Shown piece after piece: positions 52,855 to 59,222 of a stretch of DNA of 64,000 nucleotides (its first letter is position 1; every line of letters begins with the position of its first letter). This stretch comes from an uncultured Erysipelotrichaceae bacterium (GTDB lineage: Bacteria > Bacillota_I > Bacilli_A > Erysipelotrichales > Erysipelotrichaceae). The translations under genes and the position numbers were made by a program. The stretch lies in assembly GCA_947167125.1 (NCBI GenBank), contig CAMVGT010000001.1:62001-126000 (forward strand). The letters run 5' to 3'. The notes below the pieces were generated by a model that saw only the letters and a list, made by a program, of their open reading frames with translations, was not told the origin of the DNA and made no database searches.

Positions 52855-53943
52855 TTAACTCCGATTGAGAAGATTTTGAGAAGATTTGTTGAGAAGATTT
52901 GTGATTTCAGGATGCTTTTCATCCAACAGATGAGTGTATGTTTTCAGAGTAATATTGATATCTGAATGTCCAAGCCTTTTACTGACTGCCACAATGTTCA
53001 TTCCGTTGTTAATAAGGAATGTTGCATGAGAGTGTCTGAAGTCATGAATCCGAATATTTTTCACTCCGCTTCTTCTGATAGCACTGTTTTTTCTCTGCTG
53101 AACACAAGTCTCTGGAAACGGACGACTTGTTCCAAACATGAATGAATCTTCTGAGAATCCATCTTCATTTTCAACTGTTTCCTTATATTCCAACAGAAAT
53201 TGATTAAGAGCTTCATCGATATAAACTGTTCTGATACTCGACAAACTCTTAGGCATCTTGATTTCATACGGCCCTTTTGTAGTTTTCTTAGTGCACGATT
53301 TTGAAATACTCAGTTTGCCATCAGAGAAATCAGCCCAAGTTAAGGCGAGAGCTTCCCCAAGCCTCATTCCTGTGTTAAAGAGCGTGAAGTAAAGTGCCTT
53401 ATAACCAATGCCATCCACGCATTCCATAAACTTCATAAACTCTTCGTATGTCCAAATATTTGACTCACGTGCTTTACTCGCAATAACTTCATCGTTTGTT
53501 TTTTTGAATGTTTTAATTGCAGCTGCAGGATTTGTTTCAATGTAATGATGTGTAATTGCGTAATCCATAACCTCTTTCAATCCTGTGATACATCTGTTTT
53601 TTAATGAAGTAGCATACTTCAGGCGTCCAACAGAAATCCTATAGTTTTCACAGTCTGCAGTTGAAACAGTATTGATTGGCTTATTCACCATAACTTTTTT
53701 CATTACAAGCCTGACGTTTTCTTCATATTTAACGAACGATGTATACTGAACTTCTTCTTTTTTTATGGTCAGATATTCATCCATTACATCAAATAAGTAT
53801 CGTGAACACTCTCCATTTTTAGCTGTCAGTATTAATTCAGCTTCATAATTAATTGCATCCCTTTTGTATTTGAAACCTCTTTTTGTCTGATTCTGATATT
53901 TAACATACCAAGTCTTGGTGTGTGGATCTTTATGCACTGACAT
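52855..53943 (-). CDS. int: Tyrosine recombinase (integrase)
   Basis: 362 residues in the phage/ICE integrase style. The N-terminal arm-type DNA-binding part (about 1-55) is followed by a SAM-like core-binding domain and the catalytic domain: Arg in T-G-M-R-L-G-E-A, H-x-x-R in H-D-F-R-H-S-H, and the Tyr in L-K-T-Y-T-H-L. Tryptophans are coded by TGG and the stop is TAA, so it is neutral with respect to the code change seen downstream. Its 3' end contains three arm-like repeats. It is read toward attL, as is usual. Confidence 0.93.
   Translation of the reverse strand: MSVHKDPHTKTWYVKYQNQTKRGFKYKRDAINYEAELILTAKNGECSRYLFDVMDEYLTIKKEEVQYTSFVKYEENVRLVMKKVMVNKPINTVSTADCENYRISVGRLKYATSLKNRCITGLKEVMDYAITHHYIETNPAAAIKTFKKTNDEVIASKARESNIWTYEEFMKFMECVDGIGYKALYFTLFNTGMRLGEALALTWADFSDGKLSISKSCTKKTTKGPYEIKMPKSLSSIRTVYIDEALNQFLLEYKETVENEDGFSEDSFMFGTSRPFPETCVQQRKNSAIRRSGVKNIRIHDFRHSHATFLINNGMNIVAVSKRLGHSDINITLKTYTHLLDEKHPEITNLLNKSSQNLLNRS
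52865..52899. repeat. Arm-type repeats at the left end
   Basis: Three copies of TTGAGAAGATT at 52865, 52876 and 52889, overlapping the integrase 3' coding end. Two further copies (one with G as first base) lie near attR at 61770 and 61782. Their placement beside both att cores suits integrase arm-binding sites. Confidence 0.65.
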
Positions 53944-54296
53944 TCTTTGCCATCCTTTCCAAATCAGTGCATAACCGTCTTTGTTATTGCTGCTCTTTCA
54001 CAATAACTGCTGCTTAACAACTTTTAACAACTATCCAACAGATCATAACCAACAGTCAGATCATGCTATCTGCGGCGACCATGATGCGCCATTACTCTTC
54101 TCTTGCATCGCAGTCTCATAATGATGATCAGAATCTGTCAAATATTAGTATATTTTAAGCGAAATCAATGTCAACTATCGTTTATGATATTTGGTTTATA
54201 AGTATAAGATATATACTTTAAGTGTAAAGAGGAAAGGTAATAAAAACCAACCTCAAGTCATAGAAGAAGCCAAAGTGCTCGGAAAGGAAAAAGAAT
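53944..54296. promoter_or_regulatory. Control region between integrase and recoded operon
   Basis: No gene is called in these 350 bases. CTGCTTAACAACTTTTAACAAC at 54010-54031 (shown here only by its ends in further text) recurs inverted at 61675-61696. A palindrome, AAGTATA-N5-TATACTT, lies at 54200-54218, within an A/T-rich stretch that probably holds the promoter of the rightward operon. No tRNA-like fold, and so no TGA-reading tRNA, could be seen here. Confidence 0.5.
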
Positions 54297-54716
54297 ATGA
54301 CAAACACAGTAAAAGTTATCGGCAACAACATTATCATCACAAAAGCATTCCTGAAGAATGCCCAGGTCTTCGGCACAGCTGAATACTACGCGCTCAGGAC
54401 AGTCAAGGCTGAAAACCCTAATGCTACCGTTCGGACAAAGGCCATCAAAAAGAATCCCGATAAGGAAACCTTCAAAAATGTCTCCTACGAAAACATGGAA
54501 TACTACATCTCTTTACAGCCCAACAAAGCCACTCATATGGCACATTACAAAATTGTCAGGGAAAGAAGCAAAATCCAGAAGTCGCCATATAAGTATGTTG
54601 CAAAATGGTTTGTCGACACATTCCCCGATTTCAGAAAAGCCCCTGTCTTTGCAACTTCTGCGGAAACCGCAGTGGAATACACAACCTCTACAGAAAGAAC
54701 AGCTTACGAAGCATAA
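54297..54716 (+). CDS. Element protein of unknown function, first paralogue
   Basis: 139 residues; GGAAAGG lies upstream of the ATG. The protein is basic and shares a layout with the next gene: a start strand, an (A)QV-G-(T/S)-A-x-Y helix near residue 25, a Y-x-N-M-x-(R)Y segment, and P-Y-x-Y-V-x-x-W-F-x-x-T-F-P near the C-terminus. The pair therefore arose by duplication. The family is not one I recognise. Trp is coded by TGG and the stop is TAA, so it can be translated under either code. It opens the recoded operon. Confidence 0.7.
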   Translation: MTNTVKVIGNNIIITKAFLKNAQVFGTAEYYALRTVKAENPNATVRTKAIKKNPDKETFKNVSYENMEYYISLQPNKATHMAHYKIVRERSKIQKSPYKYVAKWFVDTFPDFRKAPVFATSAETAVEYTTSTERTAYEA

Positions 54717-54739
54717 GAAAGGTAAAAAGGGAGAACAAT

Positions 54740-55216
54740 ATGAGAAACTATAGAATCGATTTCACGCATAACACAATCGTCGTAGATTACAAATTTGATA
54801 AGGCAGCTCAGGTAATTGGTTCCGCAGCATATGACGACCTGAGAAGAATTACAGCCGATTTCCCTTCAATGACCGTAAGAGTTGCATCTCACAGAGAACA
54901 GAAAAGCCCCCACTATACTAAACGTCTCAATTATAAAAACATGATTAGATACATGATGACGTTCGAGAATCGCGATGAACTTCTGGCTGAATTCAGAACC
55001 ATTCAGGAACAGTCTCACAATGCACCTTGTCCTTATGCATATGTAAGAACATGGTTTATGACAACATTTCCCAACTACAATCAGCCCGTTTGTAGAGTTA
55101 AACCCAAGCCATCTTTCAAATCCATTAATGAGGAGACGGTTAACTCCTCGAAGTCTATGCACTCCAATGCAAATAATTTGGACACTTTTGACAAAGAAAT
55201 CAGTCAGAATTTTTAA
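54740..55216 (+). CDS. Element protein of unknown function, second paralogue
   Basis: 158 residues from ATG 54740 with AAGGGAG upstream. It resembles the preceding gene along its first 115 residues (QVIGSAAYDDLR, then Y-K-N-M-I-R-Y and P-Y-A-Y-V-R-T-W-F-M-T-T-F-P) and adds a Ser/Asn-rich tail. Only TGG is used for Trp, and the stop is TAA. Spacing of 23 bases to the previous gene and 26 to the next suggests one operon. Confidence 0.7.
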   Translation: MRNYRIDFTHNTIVVDYKFDKAAQVIGSAAYDDLRRITADFPSMTVRVASHREQKSPHYTKRLNYKNMIRYMMTFENRDELLAEFRTIQEQSHNAPCPYAYVRTWFMTTFPNYNQPVCRVKPKPSFKSINEETVNSSKSMHSNANNLDTFDKEISQNF

Positions 55217-55242
55217 AAACAATAGAAGGAGAAATAAAGATT

Positions 55243-55692
55243 ATGGAAAATATTGAATTTTGATTAGATCTCAAAAGAGGAAGACAGGCCGAAGTGCTTG
55301 TCGCAAATGCATTCAGAATAATGGGCTACGATGTCATGGATATGACAAAGAACCCCGTATTCTGAAAAAAAGACGTGGACTTACTTATCTGAGACCACGA
55401 CAAAACAAAATACATGTTTGAAATCAAAGCGGATTGAAACATGCATAAAACAGGTAATGTAGTGCTGGAGCTTACAAGCAAAACAGGATCGCAAGGTTGA
55501 TTCCGGACATCTGAGGCTACCCACTTCGCTATCTGTGATATGCAGAACCGCATATGTTATATTGCGCGTGCCAGCGAATTAAGAGAGTATGCGCAGCAGC
55601 ATCCAGATCTGCCGCAGATCCGACTGAATGACTGTGAGTGTTTACTCGTAAATACCAATGAATGTCCCCTATTTCAGAAGATCCATATTTAG
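55243..55692 (+). CDS. PD-(D/E)XK-type nuclease with five in-frame TGA (Trp) codons
   Basis: Read with TGA as Trp this is a 149-residue protein ending in TAG, with AGAAGGAGA 10 bases before the ATG. TGA falls at codons 7, 41, 50, 65 and 86, and no TGG is used. The reading gives G-R-Q-A-E-V-L-V-A-N-A-F near the start, then K-K-D-V-D-L-L-I-W and M-F-E-I-K-A-D-W. This is the D...ExK core of PD-(D/E)XK nucleases (Asp46, Glu60, Lys62, helix Glu17). It resembles Holliday-junction-resolvase-like or restriction-type enzymes. In the standard code it would stop after six residues. No TAA, TAG or frameshift interrupts it. Confidence 0.75.
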
Positions 55693-55700
55693 GAGGCAGT

Positions 55701-55922
55701 ATGACAAAAGAGGAAAACAGAAAGCTTGCAGATGAAATCAGGACGATTATTAAGCAGCTCCGGGCAAAAGGTTATACTTACAAAATCTTTTACACTGTAG
55801 TTAACTACAGCCCCACCAACTGATACAACTTCATGAGAAACTACAACATGTCTGACGATGATTTATTGGCTTTGAAAAAGTTTATAGAAGAAGAATACAG
55901 GATCAAAATAGAAAGGTGGTAA
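55701..55922 (+). CDS. Small helical protein with one in-frame TGA (Trp) codon
   Basis: 73 residues when TGA at 55821-55823 is read as Trp41 (S-P-T-N-W-Y-N-F-M-R-N-Y-N). AGGAGG lies 5 bases upstream of the ATG, and the gene begins 8 bases after the nuclease stop. The last codon before TAA is TGG, so both Trp codons occur in the same gene. The sequence looks like an all-helical DNA-binding protein (K-Q-L-R-A-K-G-Y-T-Y-K-I-F), but no family is clear. Confidence 0.65.
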
Positions 55923-55924
55923 TT

Positions 55925-56344
55925 ATGCCGACAACAGTCCCCAACCAGAAGACAATCACTATTAGTAAAGAACCCTGTGATAAAGATAACTACTATGCAA
56001 AAATCAACCTTAATGCATTACAGCTGGCATTAAAAGCACTCACCCCGGCACAATTCAAGGTCTGGATCTATTTTGCAAAGAACCAGAACAGCCATACCTT
56101 CGCACTGTCGCCGCAAGCTGCTGAGGAATGGGGAAACGCACGCACCACATTTAACAGAACAATTACCACATTCATTGACGAAGGTTATTTGATTGGCAAA
56201 GAAGGCAGTAATCGCTATACCTTCTATGAGATCCCCAAAGAAAAAGGAACATTTATCCCCTACCATGGAAAACCAAAAGAAGAAGAAAAAGGACGGGACT
56301 TCTCCTGATCCCCTGCGCCGACCATTATGGACACGCAAGAATAA
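55925..56344 (+). CDS. Winged-helix replication- or regulation-type protein, possible TGA read-through tail
   Basis: The ATG at 55925 follows the previous stop by 2 bases, with AAAGGTGG as its site. Residues 35-100 look like a winged helix (L-K-A-L-T-P-A-Q-F-K-V-W-I-Y-F, R-T-T-F-N-R-T-I-T-T-F-I-D-E-G-Y-L), as in small Firmicute plasmid initiators or transcription factors. In the standard code it ends at TGA 56306-56308 (127 residues). With TGA as Trp it gains W-S-P-A-P-T-I-M-D-T-Q-E and ends in TAA at 56344 (139 residues). Given its neighbours the longer form may be the native one. Confidence 0.65.
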
Positions 56345-56417
56345 TGGCCGGTTTTATTTATGCTGCGTTATCATAAATTATGTCCATGAAGGATAGAGAA
56401 ATATAATAAATAATATG

Positions 56418-56522
56418 AAAAAGCCTTCGGCTTTTTATACATAACATGACTATTCAAATCCCTTCGGGCTTTGAATAGTAGAAAAAACTCTTTAAGTCCC
56501 TTCGGGCCTTAAAGAGTTTTTT
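56418..56522 (+). terminator. Three tandem hairpins sharing a CCTTCGG apex
   Basis: Three hairpins stand in a row: 56418-56436 (AAAAAGCC-TTC-GGCTTTTT), 56449-56479 (stem ACTATTCAAA plus CCC, loop TTC) and 56482-56522 (a 15-bp stem plus CCC, loop TTC, T-run). The second and third also share the same single T/C mismatch below the apex. They separate the first five cargo genes from the next two. They may be terminators, but a role as single-strand replication origin is also possible. Confidence 0.7.
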
Positions 56523-56558
56523 AGCGCCAAGAGAGAAAATCCAAAGGAGGAAATGAAG

Positions 56559-56747
56559 ATGGATATAAACACAACATACTCGATCCAAAAGGGTTGATTA
56601 CCCGAAAGATATAGAAATCAGATAGACCAGACATTCAGCATTCAAGAGAACTACATATCAGAAAAAAATCGTGCGTATAGCGAAGCAATTGAAGAACCGG
56701 CAAAAGAAACTGTTGTCAATATAGAGACAACATATCAGGAGATCTAA
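56559..56747 (+). CDS. Small acidic protein with one in-frame TGA (Trp) codon
   Basis: 62 residues from ATG 56559, which has AAAGGAGG 8 bases upstream. TGA at 56595-56597 encodes Trp13 in Q-K-G-W-L-P-E-R-Y-R-N-Q. The rest is Glu-rich (Y-S-E-A-I-E-E-P-A-K-E-T). The stop is TAA. In the standard code only a 12-residue peptide would be made. No family is recognised. Confidence 0.6.
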
Positions 56748-56749
56748 CT

Positions 56750-56908
56750 ATGGCAAAAAAGAAAAAGAAGAAAAGCCAGGACTCAAAACGAAAGATTACC
56801 AAAAGAAACAGCAGCGTTCTTGAATATGAAATTATGAAGATGATGGAATCGTGCTTGAAGACAGCAGTCAACACAGCATTAGATAGTGTCTTCAAAGACT
56901 GACAGTAA
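56750..56908 (+). CDS. Small Lys-rich protein, possible TGA read-through end
   Basis: The ATG at 56750 is 2 bases after the previous TAA, and the previous gene's end supplies AGGAGAT as binding site. It starts M-A-K-K-K-K-K-K and continues with a helical segment (V-L-E-Y-E-I-M-K-M-M-E-S). The standard reading stops at TGA 56900-56902 (50 residues). With TGA as Trp it becomes F-K-D-W-Q and stops at TAA 56908 (52 residues). The gene ends 7 bases before the 100-bp recombinase repeat. Confidence 0.55.
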
Positions 56909-56915
56909 TATGCTC

Positions 56916-57018
56916 TATCCAGCCTACAAGGCCGGCGCAATCAATAAAACAGAACTTGCGAGGATCTGTGCGTTGTCAAGAAGTTCTGTTTATAAATACT
57001 TGGATCTTTTGGAGTAAA
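56916..57018 (+). pseudogene. 3' fragment of a serine recombinase gene, TAA-ended copy
   Basis: Bases 56916-57015 are identical to 58567-58666, the last 100 bases of the serine recombinase gene. They encode the C-terminal HTH (Y-K-A-G-A-I-N-K-T-E-L-A-R-I-C-A-L-S-R-S). This copy has no start and ends in TAA, whereas the full gene ends in TGA. It is followed by its own terminator-like stem. It marks the border between recoded and standard-code DNA. Confidence 0.88.
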
Positions 57019-57076
57019 ACGGTTCCGTCTTTCTGGATCTGATCACCTTTGATCGGCTGGGAGGCGGTGCCGTTTT
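57016..57076 (+). terminator. Terminator-like stem behind the recombinase fragment
   Basis: AAAACGGTTCCG pairs with CGGTGCCGTTTT (two central mismatches) across a 37-base loop. It would suit the end of the ancestral TAA-ended recombinase gene. The rest of 57077-57332 is more GC-rich than its surroundings and shows no supported gene. Confidence 0.5.
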
Positions 57077-57332
57077 AAACTTGCGGAAAACCATGATGGT
57101 CCTTCCCGAAATATATCCCCGGTGTCCGCAAAAAGGTGTTTGCGGTTTCACCAACAGAAAAAGCCCTTTTCAGGGCAGAAAATGCGTGTTTATAAGGCTG
57201 GCTAAACCGTCCGTAAAAGCAAATGATTTAAATACGCCCGATAAACGCCGTGTTTACCGTTAGTCTCGTGGCAAATCGAATTTTTGTGAAATTTTGCACA
57301 AGGCAAAAAAAGATAGGCAATCGATGGATCGC

Positions 57333-57611
57333 CTATTTTTGTGTATTTTCCCGAATCTTCGCCAACCATTCATTGGTAGCTTCATCTTCTACGTATTCCA
57401 TTATATCTGCTGGTTGACACTCCAGAAACGCACAAATTCTGTTAAGGCTATCATAAGAAAGCCCTGTTCCACCATGGCGCATCTTTTGAAGTGTAGCTTC
57501 GCTTACTATCTTGTGTTTTCTAATTTCTGTAGTTTTAACATTCTTCGCTTTCATCAGAGCAAAGAACTTATCGTACTTGATCATATGTTTTGGCTGCTTC
57601 GGGGCCCTCAA
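57333..57611 (-). CDS. XRE-family HTH regulator
   Basis: About 92 residues. The Cro/CI-type helix-turn-helix spans residues 18-75 (F-F-A-L-M-K-A-K-N-V-K-T-T-E-I-R-K, then S-E-A-T-L-Q-K-M-R and L-N-R-I-C-A-F-L-E-C-Q-P-A-D-I). A TTG at 57611 has GGAGGAGAGG 9 bases upstream and is preferred; an internal ATG at 57584 would give the core domain only. The gene diverges from 57777, and four operator copies lie between them, so it is very probably the repressor of both. Confidence 0.8.
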   Translation of the reverse strand: MRAPKQPKHMIKYDKFFALMKAKNVKTTEIRKHKIVSEATLQKMRHGGTGLSYDSLNRICAFLECQPADIMEYVEDEATNEWLAKIRENTQK

Positions 57612-57636
57612 AGTCAGGTCCCTCTCCTCCAATTAT

Positions 57637-57746
57637 ATAATACTCTATTATAAGAGTAAAGTCAAGCCATTTTGAGCAAAAAACTCTAAAATAAGTGTAA
57701 AATACTCTAATTATAGTGTTGACAACTCTAATATTAGTGTTATAAT
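57637..57746. promoter_or_regulatory. Divergent promoters with four operator copies
   Basis: Four 16-bp near-palindromes of the type ACTCTA-N4-TAGTGT lie at 57642, 57683, 57704 and 57725. The rightward promoter is TTGACA (57719) - 16 bases - TATAAT (57741), and the fourth operator fills its spacer exactly. The leftward promoter is TTGACT (57665-57660) - 17 bases - TATTAT (57642-57637), with the first operator in its spacer. This is a compact two-way switch for the XRE regulator. Confidence 0.82.
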
Positions 57747-57776
57747 ATAGTTGTAAAGATAAAGGAGACAAAGAAC

Positions 57777-58055
57777 ATGACAAACGCACAGATTATCAAT
57801 CAGATCAGAGAACTCAACGAATACGAAGCACTCCTCGAAGAAGTCAAAGCCGCAGCTGATGCAATCAAGGATTCCATCAAGGCAGAGATGGAAGCAAGAG
57901 ACACTGAAGAACTCACAGTCGGCATGTATACAGTACGCTGGACTTCAGTCCTCTCCAACAGATTCGATACAGTTAACTTCAAGAAGTCTTATGGAGAGAT
58001 CTACAAGGCTTACACGAAGCAGGTTTACTCCAAGAGGTTCACAGTTAGCTGCTGA
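57777..58055 (+). CDS. Small coiled-coil element protein
   Basis: 92 residues with AAAGGAG 9 bases before the ATG. The first half is a charged coiled coil (I-R-E-L-N-E-Y-E-A-L-L-E-E-V-K-A-A-A-D), the second strand-rich (M-Y-T-V-R-W-T-S-V-L). The shape resembles small phage proteins that wrap a nuclease or single-strand-binding partner, but I do not recognise the family. Trp is TGG and the stop is TGA, and reading through would give a scrambled tail, so the standard code applies here. It is controlled by the operator array and leads into the recombinase. Confidence 0.7.
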   Translation: MTNAQIINQIRELNEYEALLEEVKAAADAIKDSIKAEMEARDTEELTVGMYTVRWTSVLSNRFDTVNFKKSYGEIYKAYTKQVYSKRFTVSC

Positions 58056-58080
58056 GCCTCTTGGCTAAGGAGGTTAGCCA

Positions 58081-58668
58081 ATGACAGTTTACGGCTATGC
58101 AAGATGTAGCACCAATGAAGACAAACAAGATATTAATCGTCAGGTGCGCGAACTCAAGGCGGCCGGCGCAGAAGAGATCTTCTTAGAATATGAACACGGA
58201 GACGCTGCCGTTAAGCAACAGCTTACGGCGCTGCTGGCGGCAGCGGCACCCGGATCGACCATTCTGGTTCTGGAGATATCCAGACTTGCCAGAAGCACAA
58301 AGCAGCTGTGCGATATCATTGAGATCGTGAAGGAGAAAAAACTGTGCCTGAAGGTTGTTGGATCTATTACAGTAGACTGCACGTCAGGTGTTCTGGATCC
58401 TATGACGAACGCATTTGTCCAGATGTCAGGCGTGTTTGCGGAATTAGAATTACGGATTATAAGAGAACGTGTCCGTAGTGGTATGGCTAATGCCAAAGCG
58501 AAAGGCGCAGCTATCGGCAGACCCAAAACAACAAAAGACGACATACCTGCCGTCTTCTATAAACATTATCCAGCCTACAAGGCCGGCGCAATCAATAAAA
58601 CAGAACTTGCGAGGATCTGTGCGTTGTCAAGAAGTTCTGTTTATAAATACTTGGATCTTTTGGAGTGA
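58081..58668 (+). CDS. Serine recombinase (resolvase/invertase family)
   Basis: 195 residues. The catalytic Ser is in Y-A-R-C-S-T near residue 9, Q-x-x-x-L-follow-up and the R-L-A-R-S motif near 65 complete the active site, and the long E helix (E-L-E-L-R-I-I-R-E-R) is typical. The C-terminal 45 residues form an HTH (with I-G-R-P before it). Size and layout are those of plasmid resolvases and Hin-like invertases, not large integrases. AAGGAGG precedes the ATG and the stop is TGA. Its last 100 coding bases are repeated at 56916-57015. Confidence 0.92.
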   Translation: MTVYGYARCSTNEDKQDINRQVRELKAAGAEEIFLEYEHGDAAVKQQLTALLAAAAPGSTILVLEISRLARSTKQLCDIIEIVKEKKLCLKVVGSITVDCTSGVLDPMTNAFVQMSGVFAELELRIIRERVRSGMANAKAKGAAIGRPKTTKDDIPAVFYKHYPAYKAGAINKTELARICALSRSSVYKYLDLLE

Positions 58669-58691
58669 GCTAAACACAATCTCCACTATGA

Positions 58692-59201
58692 TTATTCATC
58701 GACCTTTGAAGATACAGAGCCACTAACACTTACAGGACTGTATTGAACTTTCAAGAATTCATCAAACAACGCTATATCGGGACTAATGCTTATCTCACAG
58801 CTTCCGCTCGCATTACCTTCATTATCGAGGGTAATACTCACTGTTTTGGTTTCTGACTTAGCATATGTTCCCGCACCAATCCCATATTGTTGTCCGGCCT
58901 TTTTCGCAGGATAATACGTTAAAATGATATCCAAGTCGATTGTTGCATCATAGAACTGATACATTGAAGACTGCGATTTAATATCATATTTAACTACATA
59001 ATTACTGTATCCAGTCGTCTTCTTTTCGCCTTTATATGATGTCCCAGTTCCGCTATAGTCGCCATATAAAACAAGGTATTCACTAATATTATCAGTGGTC
59101 AACTCTGTGCTATTCGTCTTCCCGCTATTTGTGCCATTCGAACTGCACCCCGCAGAAAAAACAAGGCAAATCACACATAAAAGAAATACAAATTTTTTCA
59201 T
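58692..59201 (-). CDS. Lipoprotein of the element
   Basis: 169 residues from ATG 59201; a GTG three codons upstream is closer to the AAGGAGA site and is also possible. The signal ends in the lipobox F-S-A-G-C. The mature protein has alternating strands (I-D-L-D-I-I-L-T-Y-Y, T-K-T-V-S-I-T-L-D) and Ser/Thr/Gly-rich loops, suggesting a beta-sandwich. The family is unknown. It is convergent with the recombinase gene and lies downstream of two SHOCT proteins. Confidence 0.75.
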   Translation of the reverse strand: MKKFVFLLCVICLVFSAGCSSNGTNSGKTNSTELTTDNISEYLVLYGDYSGTGTSYKGEKKTTGYSNYVVKYDIKSQSSMYQFYDATIDLDIILTYYPAKKAGQQYGIGAGTYAKSETKTVSITLDNEGNASGSCEISISPDIALFDEFLKVQYSPVSVSGSVSSKVDE

Positions 59202-59222
59202 ATCAATCACACTTTCTCCTTA

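Noticed and set aside
54190-54382. 63-codon frame overlapping the first cargo gene
   Set aside because: It overlaps a better-supported gene in another frame and starts at a non-ATG codon without a site.
55243-55692. TGA as selenocysteine
   Set aside because: Five Sec residues in a small nuclease without SECIS-like hairpins behind each TGA, and with neighbours showing the same codon, are far less likely than Trp.
55243-56747. Ordinary pseudogenes with premature TGA stops
   Set aside because: Seven internal nonsense codons are all TGA, all lie where Trp fits, ribosome binding sites are intact, and no TAA, TAG or frameshift is present. Decay would not be so selective. A final decision needs homologues.
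57081-57263. 60-codon frame behind the recombinase fragment
   Set aside because: No binding site, atypical composition, and no family resemblance.
53944-57332. A TGA-reading suppressor tRNA within the element
   Set aside because: No cloverleaf with a TCA anticodon loop could be recognised in the gene-free stretches of the element.
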